41,782 nucleotides of DNA from Cyanobacteria bacterium RM1_2_2 (GTDB taxonomy: Bacteria; Cyanobacteriota; Cyanobacteriia; Elainellales; Elainellaceae), in the NCBI GenBank assembly GCA_012033495.1, contig JAAUQT010000020.1:1-41782 (forward strand). Reading direction: 5' to 3'. Numbering within the stretch: the stretch's first letter is position 1; each line of letters opens with the position of its first letter. Shown here piece after piece: positions 15,397-24,435 of this stretch. A program made the translations under genes and the position numbers. A model generated the notes under the pieces. It saw only the letters and a list, made by a program, of their open reading frames with translations, was not told where the DNA came from and did not search any database.

Positions 15397-16041
15397 ATGA
15401 TCACCGTTGCTTTACCCAAAGGGGGATTGCTAGCCGATAGCATTCGCCTGCTTCAATCGATTGGTCTAGACTTCAGCGCCTTTTTAGATTCCTCCAATCG
15501 ACAGTTGGAAATTTGGGACACTAGCCGTACTGCCAAAGCCCTACTGGTTCGTAATAATGATGTTCCTGTTTATGTAGAGTACGGACAGGCTCAGCTTGGA
15601 ATTGTCGGCTATGACATTTTGCGGGAAAAGCGCCCCCAAGTTGCCCATTTGCTCGACCTGCGCTACGGGCAATGTCGCTTATCGGTGGCAGTTAAGGCAT
15701 CGAGTCCCTATCGATCTGCGATCGAGTTGCCGCCTCACTGTCGGGTTGCCAGCAAGTTTGTACGCTGCGCTCACGAATATTTCCAAAGTTTGGATTTGCC
15801 AGTCGAAATTGTGCCGCTCTATGGCTCGGTAGAATTGGGCCCGATTACAGGGATGTCTGAAGCGATTGTTGACCTCGTTGCCACAGGTCGCACGTTGAAA
15901 GAGAACAACCTGCTCGAAATTGAGCCAATCTTTGAAAGCACCGCTCGTTTAATTGCTCATCCGCTCAGCTATCGCCTCGATCAAGATGGCTTACAAGAAC
16001 GGATTCAGCAAATCAGCACCCTGATTACTGCTGCCGTTTAA
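15397..16041 (+). CDS. hisG: ATP phosphoribosyltransferase catalytic subunit, short form (HisG)
   Basis: A 214-residue HisG(S), which condenses ATP with PRPP in the first step of histidine synthesis. Signatures are [15 protein letters not shown] at the N-terminus, [14 protein letters not shown] (residues about 62-75), [14 protein letters not shown], and the PRPP loop [18 protein letters not shown] (residues about 155-172). At this length it lacks the C-terminal regulatory domain, so by family knowledge it should need HisZ as its regulatory partner; hisZ is not in the window. It is monocistronic here, with repeats downstream. Confidence 0.95.
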   Translation: MITVALPKGGLLADSIRLLQSIGLDFSAFLDSSNRQLEIWDTSRTAKALLVRNNDVPVYVEYGQAQLGIVGYDILREKRPQVAHLLDLRYGQCRLSVAVKASSPYRSAIELPPHCRVASKFVRCAHEYFQSLDLPVEIVPLYGSVELGPITGMSEAIVDLVATGRTLKENNLLEIEPIFESTARLIAHPLSYRLDQDGLQERIQQISTLITAAV

Positions 16042-16210
16042 GTTTTGTAAGTTTTGCCTGTCGTCTGGAAGCGGGCAGTTTTGTGTTGTAGATACCAATA
16101 GAGCCATCGCCTCTAAGGTTAAACCTAGGGTTAAACGAAGTGATGCAGCAAAATCCTCGTATGGGGGCGCTGCCTCTTAGGATCGTGGATTTAATCAATT
16201 CATAACCTGG

Positions 16211-16341
16211 ACGGGCGGGTTTCGCAGAGCAATGGGCATCCTGTAATGGATTTGATAGCAAAACCCGCCCCTACCAACGGGCGGGTTTCGCAGAGCAATG
16301 GGCATCCTGTAATGGATTGACCGCAAAACCCGCCCCTACCA
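16211..16341. repeat. Tandem pair of REP-like elements
   Basis: Two adjacent near-identical units, 16211-16276 (66 bp) and 16277-16341 (65 bp), differ only in the segment TTTGATAG versus TTGACCG. Each unit has GGGCGGGTTT at its left end and AAACCCGCCC at its right end, so each folds into a hairpin with a 10-bp stem. This is a typical REP/MITE form of cyanobacterial spacers. It is noncoding and lies between hisG and the small membrane-protein frame. Confidence 0.85.
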
Positions 16342-16443
16342 CCTATTGAACTGATTGAATTCCCATTCCTTGGGAGATCACTTGGAAACAATCTACCCTT
16401 ACTGGCAAACGCGATCGATGTTGAGTTGTTGAGGTTGGGCAAG

Positions 16444-16584
16444 ATGGAATCTTCCAGAGGCGAAAAAATTATGATCACCCTACTCAGTTTGGTGATGCTT
16501 GGGTCAATTGCCATGCTCACCTATCGGTTGATTGTAGTTTCACCTAACAACCGCACAATTGAAGCATCCCTCACCAAAAGTTAA
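16444..16584 (+). CDS. Small single-pass membrane protein, hypothetical
   Basis: A 46-residue frame, MESSRGEKIMITLLSLVMLG and onward, with one hydrophobic segment (residues about 9-30: IMITLLSLVMLGSIAMLTY) and a polar tail NNRTIEASLTKS. A GAGG lies nine bases upstream of the ATG; an internal ATG at 16468 also has AGAGG in front and would give a protein starting MITLLSL. I do not recognise it as a known photosystem, NDH or cytochrome small subunit. The membrane helix and ribosome site make a real gene plausible, but the frame is short. Confidence 0.4.
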   Translation: MESSRGEKIMITLLSLVMLGSIAMLTYRLIVVSPNNRTIEASLTKS

Positions 16585-16632
16585 GCAGGTTAGGCAGCCT
16601 GCAACGCTCTGCCTTCTGCCCTTATTCTGCCT

Positions 16633-17583
16633 TCATCGCGGCACTGGCACTTGCCCCAACAAAGCACCAATCACGCCATCGATCTTCAATCCATCCAACT
16701 GAGCTTCTGGACGCAAAATGAGGCGATGACGTAACAGCGGGAAGGAAATTGTTTTAATGTCATCTGGCGTGACATATTCTCGCCCAGAGAGCCAAGCATT
16801 TGCCTTACTTGCCTGTAGCCAAGCTACCGCCGAGCGTGGAGAAGCACCCAAAATTAGATCGGGGTGTTGGCGAGTGCGTTGAACTAATGCCAGCAAGTAA
16901 TCGAGTAGCGCTTCTGTCACCCGCACCGCCCGCACTGCCTGACGCGCCATCAAAATTTCTGACACCGTGGCCATCGGCTTGAGTTTTTCTAAATCGAGCC
17001 GTTTGGTTTGCAGACTAGCTTGGGCATTCAGCAACATCTGCCGTTCTGCGCCCGCTTCTGGATAATCAACCACCAGCTTGAACAAAAACCGATCAAGTTG
17101 GGCTTCGGGTAAGGGATAGGTTCCTTCAAATTCCAGCGAGTTTTGTGTCGCAATCACCCAAAACAGGTCAGGCAATGGCAAACTCTCCCCATCCAGCGTC
17201 ACCTGCTGTTCTTCCATGGCTTCTAGCAGTGCGGCTTGAGTCTTGGGTGGCGTTCGGTTGATTTCGTCTGCTAACAAAATTTCGGTAAAAACGGGCCCCT
17301 GCTTCAGCGTGAAACTGCGGGTATTAAAGTCAAAAATATTTGTGCCTAGAATATCGGAAGGCAACACATCGGGGGTGAGTTGAATCCGCCGGAAGTCTGC
17401 TTGCACGAGCCGCGACAAAGCCTTAACGCTTAGCGTTTTACCCGTTCCGGGCACTCCTTCCACAATCACATGCCCACCTGCCAGCAGCGCCACCGTTAGG
17501 TTTTGCACCAACGCCGCCTGACCCACAACAATCTGACTCAGGGCTGCACCAAGGCGATTAAAGACACTTTGGATTTCGTTCAC
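16633..17583 (-). CDS. MoxR family AAA+ ATPase
   Basis: A 316-residue MoxR ATPase starting at a GTG. Walker A is GVPGTGKT (residues 43-50), Walker B LLADEINR (103-110), followed by the MoxR loop TPPKTQAALLEAMEE, sensor 1 WVIATQN (142-148) and YPLPEAQLDRF with the arginine finger. The C-terminal lid includes LGASPRSAVAWLQASKANA. MoxR proteins act as chaperone-like ATPases that mature partner proteins, often with a VWA protein and a DUF58 protein. Here it follows the DUF4350 gene by 58 bp in the same direction, and DUF4129 lies further upstream, which is a frequent gene association. It is probably cytoplasmic. Confidence 0.92.
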   Translation of the reverse strand: MNEIQSVFNRLGAALSQIVVGQAALVQNLTVALLAGGHVIVEGVPGTGKTLSVKALSRLVQADFRRIQLTPDVLPSDILGTNIFDFNTRSFTLKQGPVFTEILLADEINRTPPKTQAALLEAMEEQQVTLDGESLPLPDLFWVIATQNSLEFEGTYPLPEAQLDRFLFKLVVDYPEAGAERQMLLNAQASLQTKRLDLEKLKPMATVSEILMARQAVRAVRVTEALLDYLLALVQRTRQHPDLILGASPRSAVAWLQASKANAWLSGREYVTPDDIKTISFPLLRHRLILRPEAQLDGLKIDGVIGALLGQVPVPR

Positions 17584-17641
17584 AATACTTGAGGGGGATA
17601 GTAGAAAGGACGCAAATTAAGGGACGCAAAATCATCCTTGC

Positions 17642-18796
17642 CTACTCTAACTGACGCCGGACGTTTTGCAGCTTGTTGAGCCAAACCCGCATCGCTGCAT
17701 TGCTCAACCGTCGAGATGGTCGCTGAGCCAAATGGTACTGAAGCACTTCCTGCATTTCGGCAGCCGGGCGTCCAGTTTGCTGCACCCAAGCATCAACTAC
17801 CGTTTGGGGTTCTAATAGCGTTGCCCCTAGTCCTAAAGCCTGTTGTGCCTGCTGTTGCTCAGCTTTCCCGATTGTTTCCATCACAAACTCACTACAGCCT
17901 GCTTTCTGCAAAACTGCCGCCAGAGCTTGAATATAGGCTTTGCTGTTATCAACCGCAGCGTCTGGAACTGGGCGAGGCAGTCCCAAACGTTGGTTCTGGC
18001 CCCAAATCAAAACGACAAGGATCACGCCTACCTGAATTGCCACCAACCGCAGCGGCGTTTTTGCCAAATAACCTGCCAAGCTCTCAGGCGTTTCTGTCCC
18101 AATTCCAGCCTGATCTTCAGTATCTCGATAGCCGTGCAAATATTCATCGATATAAATCGGATGCCCTGCTGCTGTAGCGAGTTGAGCTAAAAACTCAAAG
18201 TTGCCAGGCTCGTCTTGATAAGCATTGGCAGCAAAATGGGGCGTAGCCACGTAAATCATTTTTCCTTGCCCTCGCACAGTTTCCCAAACCACCGCGCCAT
18301 ACTGATCCTGCAACCGTGGCGTGATTGACTGCCGAACCGGTTCGCGCCGACTCGTCTCAATTTTGATCGCTCCCACAGAACTAGCCAACCGAGCACGAAA
18401 CGGTGCTTCACTGACCGGTGTTCTCACCCCAACTAGAATCAGCACATTGCCCCGCTTCACCCAATCTTCGTTCGCCGCCCCAAACCAGACTGAGCGACCG
18501 TTGATTTGCATCAAAGTTATAGGAGAACCGAGGGGCGATTGTGCGTCTGTCGGGCTGGCAATTTCTTTGACCGGCGGAGTATTCTCTTGACCAAACAACT
18601 CTGTTAGCGGACGTTGCCACCGTTGAATCGGCAAATCCTGCTGCTTCATATAGGCATACCATGCCCCATAGCCACTCGGAGCACGGCTGTAGGTTGAGCC
18701 TTGACGCTGTTGGCTCTGCGGTGCAATCAACACACTCAGCAGCACAATCACCAACAATGCCAAAATGCCAGCCCCAATCCAGCGTTTTAGCCTCAT
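17642..18796 (-). CDS. DUF4350 domain membrane protein
   Basis: A 384-residue protein with a clear start: GGAGG precedes the ATG at 18796, giving MRLKRWIGAGILALLVIVLL, an N-terminal membrane anchor. The DUF4350 domain follows (residues about 40-220), with SGYGAWYAYMKQQDLPIQRW and the strands VLILVGVRTPVSEAPF and GNFEFLAQLA. A second transmembrane segment LVAIQVGVILVVLIWGQNQ (about residues 253-271) is followed by a helical C-terminus. It has a periplasmic-type middle part between the two membrane spans. DUF4350 genes commonly sit with moxR and DUF4129. The function is unknown. The tnpB-carrying element begins about 12 bp upstream of the start codon and leaves the ribosome binding site intact. 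Confidence 0.8.
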   Translation of the reverse strand: MRLKRWIGAGILALLVIVLLSVLIAPQSQQRQGSTYSRAPSGYGAWYAYMKQQDLPIQRWQRPLTELFGQENTPPVKEIASPTDAQSPLGSPITLMQINGRSVWFGAANEDWVKRGNVLILVGVRTPVSEAPFRARLASSVGAIKIETSRREPVRQSITPRLQDQYGAVVWETVRGQGKMIYVATPHFAANAYQDEPGNFEFLAQLATAAGHPIYIDEYLHGYRDTEDQAGIGTETPESLAGYLAKTPLRLVAIQVGVILVVLIWGQNQRLGLPRPVPDAAVDNSKAYIQALAAVLQKAGCSEFVMETIGKAEQQQAQQALGLGATLLEPQTVVDAWVQQTGRPAAEMQEVLQYHLAQRPSRRLSNAAMRVWLNKLQNVRRQLE

Positions 18797-18828
18797 AGAA
18801 ACCTCCGGGAAACCCATCCCTTTAGGAG

Positions 18829-18875
18829 TTGGATGGATTCGTTGGGGAACTGCGTTCTCCAATGAATCCATCCAA
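18829..18875. repeat. 22-bp inverted repeat hairpin in front of tnpB
   Basis: TTGGATGGATTCGTTGGGGA AC (18829-18850) pairs with 18854-18875 through a TGC loop, with 20 Watson-Crick and two G-T pairs. It begins after a smaller stem in the left end (CCATCC...GGATGG). It is longer and more regular than usual left-end hairpins of this IS group and may be a separate palindromic element or an RNA-level block of tnpB translation. Confidence 0.7.
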
Positions 18876-18905
18876 CCTCACAGATAAAATATTAGAGTGT
18901 GAGGC

Positions 18906-20081
18906 ATGGTAGAACGCGCCTTCAAATTCCGCTTTTATCCAACTCCAGGGCAAGAAACCTTGCTGCGGAGAACTCTTGGTTGCGTGAGACTGGTCTATAG
19001 CCGTGCTCTCGCAGCCAGAACAGAAGCGTGGTATCAGCGACAAGAGCGGATTGGCTACAACCAGTCTTCTGCAATGCTGACGACTTGGAAGCGGGATGAA
19101 GGTTTGACGTTTCTCAATGAAGTGAGCGGTGTTCCTTTGCAGCAAGGATTGCGACATCTGCAAACCGCATTCAGCAACTTCTTTGCCGGTAGGGCGCAGT
19201 ATCCTAACTTCAAAAAGAAGCGCAATGGCGGTTCTGCTGAGTTCACCAAGTCGGCCTTCAAGTTCAAGGATGGACAGGTTTACCTGGCGAAGTGCTCTGA
19301 AGCCTTGCCGATTCGCTGGAGCCGGACTCTGCCTAAAGGTGCTGAACCTTCTACCATCACGGTGAAGCTCGAACCCTCTGGACGCTGGACTGTTTCCTTG
19401 CTGGTAGACGACCTGACCATTCAGCCCTTGCCCAAAGTTGACAAAGCGATTGGGATTGATGCTGGAATTACCAGCCTGGTCACAACCAGCGACGGTGAGA
19501 AGGTTGCCAATCCCAAACACTTGAATCGGCTCTACCAGCAATTGAAACGCGCTCAAAAATCTCTGAGCCGTAAGCAAAAAGGTTCTCGCAACCGGGATAA
19601 AGCGCGGCGTAAAGTTGCCCGTGTCCATACCCAGATTCGAGACGCCCGTCAAGATTTCCTGCACAAGCTGACAACGCAATTGGTGAGAGAAACCCAAACC
19701 ATCGTTGCTGAGTCGCTGGCAGTGAAAAACATGGTCAAGAACCGGAAGTTGGCAAAATCGATTTCTGATGCAGGATGGAGTGAACTGACCCGCCAGTTGG
19801 ACTATAAAGCCAAGTGGTATGGGCGCACCTTTGTTCAGCTTGAGCGCTGGTTCCCTGGTTCTAAAACGTGCTCTAGTTGTGGGCATAAAGTGAATTCGCT
19901 TCCCTTGAATATTCGTGAGTGGGATTGTCCTCAGTGCAGTGCTCACCATGACCGAGATGTGAATGCTGCTGTGAACCACTTAGCGGCTGGGCTAGCCGTG
20001 TTAGTCTGTGGAGCGACCGTAAGACCCGAAGAGAGCAAATCTCGGAAGGCAGGTGCTATGAAACAGAAACCTAAATCGTGA
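18906..20081 (+). CDS. tnpB: TnpB RNA-guided nuclease (IS200/IS605 OrfB family)
   Basis: A 391-residue TnpB. The N-terminal helix-turn region starts AFKFRFYPTPGQETLLRRTL. RuvC-I Asp185 is in AIGIDAGITSL, RuvC-II Glu269 in TIVAESLAVKNM, and RuvC-III Asp351 in HDRDVNAAVNH. The zinc knuckle has Cys322, Cys325, Cys341 and Cys344 (TCSSCGHK and CPQCS). All catalytic residues are present, so it may be active. Known TnpB proteins are omega-RNA-guided DNA endonucleases that help keep the element at its site after excision; they are ancestors of Cas12. It overlaps no neighbour. The stop at 20079-20081 is followed at once by the right-end hairpin, where the guide RNA would end. Confidence 0.93.
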   Translation: MVERAFKFRFYPTPGQETLLRRTLGCVRLVYSRALAARTEAWYQRQERIGYNQSSAMLTTWKRDEGLTFLNEVSGVPLQQGLRHLQTAFSNFFAGRAQYPNFKKKRNGGSAEFTKSAFKFKDGQVYLAKCSEALPIRWSRTLPKGAEPSTITVKLEPSGRWTVSLLVDDLTIQPLPKVDKAIGIDAGITSLVTTSDGEKVANPKHLNRLYQQLKRAQKSLSRKQKGSRNRDKARRKVARVHTQIRDARQDFLHKLTTQLVRETQTIVAESLAVKNMVKNRKLAKSISDAGWSELTRQLDYKAKWYGRTFVQLERWFPGSKTCSSCGHKVNSLPLNIREWDCPQCSAHHDRDVNAAVNHLAAGLAVLVCGATVRPEESKSRKAGAMKQKPKS

Positions 20082-20119
20082 GGTTTAGGAATCCCACGTT
20101 CTTTAGACGTGGGAGGATG

Positions 20120-20767
20120 TCAAGAACGCTCGATCTCCTGATAGGCTTGCCAGCAGCGATCGCAAACCTCCGAAGAAATGGCTACTCGATCAAAGCACAG
20201 CCGCTCGTGGGTGTGAATCAAGACTCGATAAGGCGGCGGCAAATTCAAGCTTTGCACCAAGGTCAAATATTCGCCATCGGTACGGCTCATTTCTTGAGGG
20301 ATAATGCCTCGATCGTTCAATTGCTGAAGCATGGCCATATAGAGCGCCCGACAGGTTTCGCGGTAATTCCCCTGCTGTTGGGCAGTTTGGGCTTGCCGCA
20401 ACCACTCAGATGCAGTTTGCCGAGATGGAAGCAAGCTAACGGGGTTTCGTGGCTGAGCCATCTGCCAGTAATTAACCCAGTAAGGATGCAAAAGCTTGTA
20501 TAGCTGCCAACTTGACCAACCGATCGCTCCTAGCACAATAAACCAAAAGACCGCCTTAAGCAGCCATTCTGGAGGAGGTGACGGTGCAGCCTCTCCCCCT
20601 TCAGAATTCACCCCAGACAACAGTCGCTCAAACCATTCACTCAATCGTTGTATGGTCTGCTGCACCTGCCAATTCAGGCTATTTTGTTCAAATGTGCCAG
20701 CAGCCAAGACTGGATCAAGCCTCAGCAAAAACGAGAATTGCGGCACAAAACCTTGTAGCACTTCCAT
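20120..20767 (-). CDS. DUF4129 domain membrane protein, 3' end abutting IS
   Basis: A 215-residue protein with one transmembrane segment (residues about 70-92, AVFWFIVLGAIGWSSWQLY) and a C-terminal DUF4129 domain (about 110-215: ASEWLRQAQTAQQQGNYRET, CRALYMAMLQQL and RTDGEYLTLVQSLNLP). The start is the ATG at 20767; the preceding TTG codon is less likely. DUF4129 proteins occur with MoxR/DUF4350 and with transglutaminase-like genes. Its stop TGA (20120-20122) lies inside the GTCAA right terminus of the tnpB element, so the native C-terminus may have been a few residues longer. It starts 28 bp downstream of the response regulator. Confidence 0.8.
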   Translation of the reverse strand: MEVLQGFVPQFSFLLRLDPVLAAGTFEQNSLNWQVQQTIQRLSEWFERLLSGVNSEGGEAAPSPPPEWLLKAVFWFIVLGAIGWSSWQLYKLLHPYWVNYWQMAQPRNPVSLLPSRQTASEWLRQAQTAQQQGNYRETCRALYMAMLQQLNDRGIIPQEMSRTDGEYLTLVQSLNLPPPYRVLIHTHERLCFDRVAISSEVCDRCWQAYQEIERS

Positions 20768-20794
20768 CAAATTGACCGATGACGGAGTTAACTT

Positions 20795-21445
20795 CTACGC
20801 CATGCTGTTTTCAATTGCCCAACGAGCTAACTCTGTGCGATTGTGCAGCCCAGTTTTACCGAGCATATTGCTGACATGGCTTTCAATCGTGCGTTGGCTC
20901 ACATTCAGTTCTTCCGCAATTTCTCGATTCGCCATACCGCGAGCCACAAACTGCACGACCCGAAGCTCGGTGGGCGTCAGTTCCACATCAAAAGGAACCT
21001 GAATTTTGGGTGCAGATTCGGATGTTTTATCCTGACGTTGAATTAGGCGGGAAGCTTGCTTCAGCGAAGATTCAACTTGAGCCACCAGTTCTTCTGGCTC
21101 AAACGGCTTCACCATATACACATCTGCGCCTGTGTTTAAACCCTTGACCCGATCCTGGCTCTGCCCCTTAGCCGACAGAAACAAAACCGGAATCCAGCTT
21201 GTACGCGGGTTCTTTCGCACATTTTCGACCAGAGAATAACCATCCATTTGGGGCATCATCACATCACAGATAATCATGTCTGGCGTTTCCTGATCTAGAA
21301 TATCCAGCGCCTCTTGACCATTTTCTGCGGTAATGACTTCGTAACCCCGAAACTCCAGGTAATCCTTGACCAATAAAATTAAGTTCGGATCGTCATCAAT
21401 CAGCAATAGCCGCTTGTGCTCTCCTACGTTGGGTTCCTTGCTCAT
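20795..21445 (-). CDS. NarL/LuxR-type response regulator, Rre1/Ycf29-like
   Basis: A 216-residue two-domain regulator. The receiver domain has acidic residues Asp17/Asp18 (LLLIDDDPN), phosphoacceptor Asp61 (MIICDVMMPQMDGY), Ser91 and Lys113 (VYMVKPFEPEEL). The LuxR-type helix-turn-helix is at residues about 154-212 (LTPTELRVVQFVARGMANRE, then NVSQRTIESHVSNMLGKTG). The sequence strongly recalls cyanobacterial Rre1, the relative of plastid Ycf29, which regulates heat- and stress-response genes including chaperones under control of Hik34/Hik2; the assignment rests on recognition, not alignment. It is transcribed with DUF4129, 28 bp downstream. Confidence 0.75.
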   Translation of the reverse strand: MSKEPNVGEHKRLLLIDDDPNLILLVKDYLEFRGYEVITAENGQEALDILDQETPDMIICDVMMPQMDGYSLVENVRKNPRTSWIPVLFLSAKGQSQDRVKGLNTGADVYMVKPFEPEELVAQVESSLKQASRLIQRQDKTSESAPKIQVPFDVELTPTELRVVQFVARGMANREIAEELNVSQRTIESHVSNMLGKTGLHNRTELARWAIENSMA

Positions 21446-22000
21446 GCTTAACTACTCGCCATATTCAGAGTCAATAGCAAAACTCGTCAATGTATGATAC
21501 CTGGTAATTCTACACAACGTTCAAATTGCTGAAGCTCCTTTGGCTAAATGAATGCTATCCCAGATCTGAAAGCTCCATCTACCAATCTAGAGTTACAGAT
21601 GCGGTTCGTTACCGTAATGCATCGAAAAGCGAGTAGATCCATCAAAGGTTAAGGCTGAGATGATCGCTAAACCCAGATGAATCCCTAGCATTCCCACATA
21701 CCGCGTTATTGTATATTGTTTTTCCGGGAATAGGGTAGAGGTCAAGCAATTCTACATCTGGACATTCTTGAGCAGGCAAAGGGCAGGCAAAGGGCTAAAG
21801 GCAGAGGCAAGAGTCTGTGATTTAGTTTTGTTGTATTGCTGATGGGTTTGCCCAGGTTGCTTCACCTGCTTTAGCAGACTTTATTATGGACTGCTCCATA
21901 CAGCCTGTCTATATCTATGGAGCCTGCAACTGATTCGTGGATGGGTGGCTCAAATTTAGCAAACTGAATTAACGCCAAATTCCTTTTGCCTTCTGCCCTC
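21446..22000. other. Intergenic region without recognisable gene
   Basis: About 555 bp upstream of the leftward response regulator and downstream of the ferredoxin-like gene. It contains short reiterations of AGGCAAAGGGC (around 21774-21800). No ORF or structured RNA is convincing. Confidence 0.5.
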
Positions 22001-22396
22001 TTATGGCAAAGGATGCGTCAGAAAGGCATATTCTTCAACAATTTGATTTTCGATTAAGTGCTCTTGAATGATGCGTTCAATGACGTCTGGTGTGGCACTG
22101 TGATACCACACTCCATCTGGGTAGACGACCAAAATCGGCCCCTGCTGGCAAACTCGCAGACAGTTTGCTTTGGTGCGGAAGATGCAGGAGGAACGCTCAG
22201 GGGTGGGCTGATCGAGGTTAAGCTGTTTGAGCCGCTGCTTCAAATAATCCCACGCCACCAAGCTAGTGGCTTTATCACAGCATTTGGGATTGGTTTGATC
22301 AGCACAAATAAAAATATGCCGCTGGATTTGCGACAGTCCCAATGCTTTCACACAGGCTTGCAGTGCAGGAACGAAGGAATCGCTAGTGGGAGACAT
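22001..22396 (-). CDS. Thioredoxin-like [2Fe-2S] ferredoxin domain protein
   Basis: A 131-residue protein with a thioredoxin-like 2Fe-2S domain. The core starts [17 protein letters not shown] with Cys31 and Cys39/40, and continues with [20 protein letters not shown] (Cys79 and Cys83), the C-x3-C of this ferredoxin type. The end [16 protein letters not shown] is the usual final helix. These proteins pass electrons in metabolic or stress roles; no partner is visible. It is 90 bp downstream of tgt in the same direction and may be cotranscribed with it. Confidence 0.85.
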   Translation of the reverse strand: MSPTSDSFVPALQACVKALGLSQIQRHIFICADQTNPKCCDKATSLVAWDYLKQRLKQLNLDQPTPERSSCIFRTKANCLRVCQQGPILVVYPDGVWYHSATPDVIERIIQEHLIENQIVEEYAFLTHPLP

Positions 22397-22485
22397 AAAT
22401 TAAAGAAAAGATTGAGCGCTAAAGGTAGGTCGCTGGGCGGTAGCTATCTCCATTCTCCTTCAATGTGAGCTAGTGTGAGCTTGCT

Positions 22486-23643
<1,158 letters not shown>

Positions 23644-23729
23644 TTACGCTACAAACTTTAGCTTATCGAGCCAGTGCTCTCATCACCTATTTGAGTGCTT
23701 GAATGAACCAAATGGATGATTAACCGAGA

Positions 23730-24200
23730 TTAAAAGGAAAAATTTTCGTCGTCGTCAATGCGAACATCCCAGCTTGCCGAAAGCACTTCCGCCACGACAG
23801 CTTCTAAAGCAGCAACATTCAGACTGCGGTTTCTCTGGTCTTGTAGCGGATTGGACAACGGCATCAGCCTCAGATGCTGATTCTCTTGAATCAAATCGAA
23901 GTAAGCTTGTTGCTCATCAGACGGTTCATTTGAGCGCTTTAGTTCCAAGTAATCAAAACTACACACATTGATGTAGAGGGTGTGATTGGCAACCAAAGTT
24001 GAACGCTGAGGATCAGCAAAAACTTCTAGCACGTAGCCTTCATCTTCAACCAGCAGCCTTCCTTCATGACTGAAGCGATAACGCACACGGCTGAGATCGG
24101 TTAGCAGCCTTTGCATGTCTTGCTTGTTGACAATAATGCCTGTATCCACAATGCAAGGAGCCGGCAGCTTGGTGTTTCCAGAAAGATGATCGTAACTCAT
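23730..24200 (-). CDS. Conserved hypothetical cyanobacterial protein
   Basis: I do not recognise a named family. The ATG at 24200 gives a 156-residue protein starting MSYDHLSGNTKLPAPCIVD. It reads as a mixed alpha/beta fold: an acidic C-terminus (DVRIDDDENFSF), a central YVLEVFADPQRSTLVANHTL and NVCSFDYLELKRS. There is no signal peptide or membrane segment, so it is likely cytoplasmic. The frame is well formed and codon use appears like that of its neighbours. It lies 105 bp upstream of tgt in the same direction. Confidence 0.7.
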   Translation of the reverse strand: MSYDHLSGNTKLPAPCIVDTGIIVNKQDMQRLLTDLSRVRYRFSHEGRLLVEDEGYVLEVFADPQRSTLVANHTLYINVCSFDYLELKRSNEPSDEQQAYFDLIQENQHLRLMPLSNPLQDQRNRSLNVAALEAVVAEVLSASWDVRIDDDENFSF

Positions 24201-24352
24201 AGACAAAGATGCCTTTGATTGGAACTCAAATCCTAGGTTGACTAATTCGCAAATGTTGAAAGTAGAAACGCTTGCGCCCTAGTCACTCATTCGATGGCAG
24301 CAAATTTGGCTTTGAGTTAGCCATCAGCGCCCCCCATTCCAGAAATGCACTC

Positions 24353-24435
24353 TATTCGTAGCAACAGCCTATTCGTAGCAACAGCCTATTCGTAGCAACA
24401 GCCTATTCGTAGCAACAGCCTATTCGTAGCAGCAG
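24353..24435. repeat. 17-bp tandem repeat
   Basis: Four complete copies of TATTCGTAGCAACAGCC and a fifth partial copy with one change (TATTCGTAGCAGCAG). It is noncoding, in the 0.9-kb spacer upstream of cobS. Such repeats are often copy-number variable. Confidence 0.9.

Larger units (their letters stand above)
18809..20123 (+). mobile_element. IS200/IS605-type element carrying only tnpB (IS1341-like)
   Basis: The element consists of a left end with hairpins, a tnpB gene and a right end with the hairpin TCCCACGT-TCTTTAG-ACGTGGGA (20092-20114) followed by GGATGTCAA, the usual right terminus of this IS group. There is no tnpA (Y1 HUH transposase), so it would need one in trans. I set the borders from the right terminus and from the join that best restores the flanking genes; they are uncertain by a few bases. 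Target duplications are not expected for this group. It sits exactly between DUF4129 and DUF4350, antisense to them. An omega-RNA would be expected from the tnpB 3' end and right end. Confidence 0.75.

Noticed and set aside
16200..16520. 106-codon minus-strand frame
   Set aside because: Mostly translation of the tandem REP-like units (repeated ITGCPLLCETRP).
18822..19979. 385-codon minus-strand frame across tnpB
   Set aside because: Antisense to tnpB, which has complete catalytic motifs; the minus-strand protein resembles nothing.
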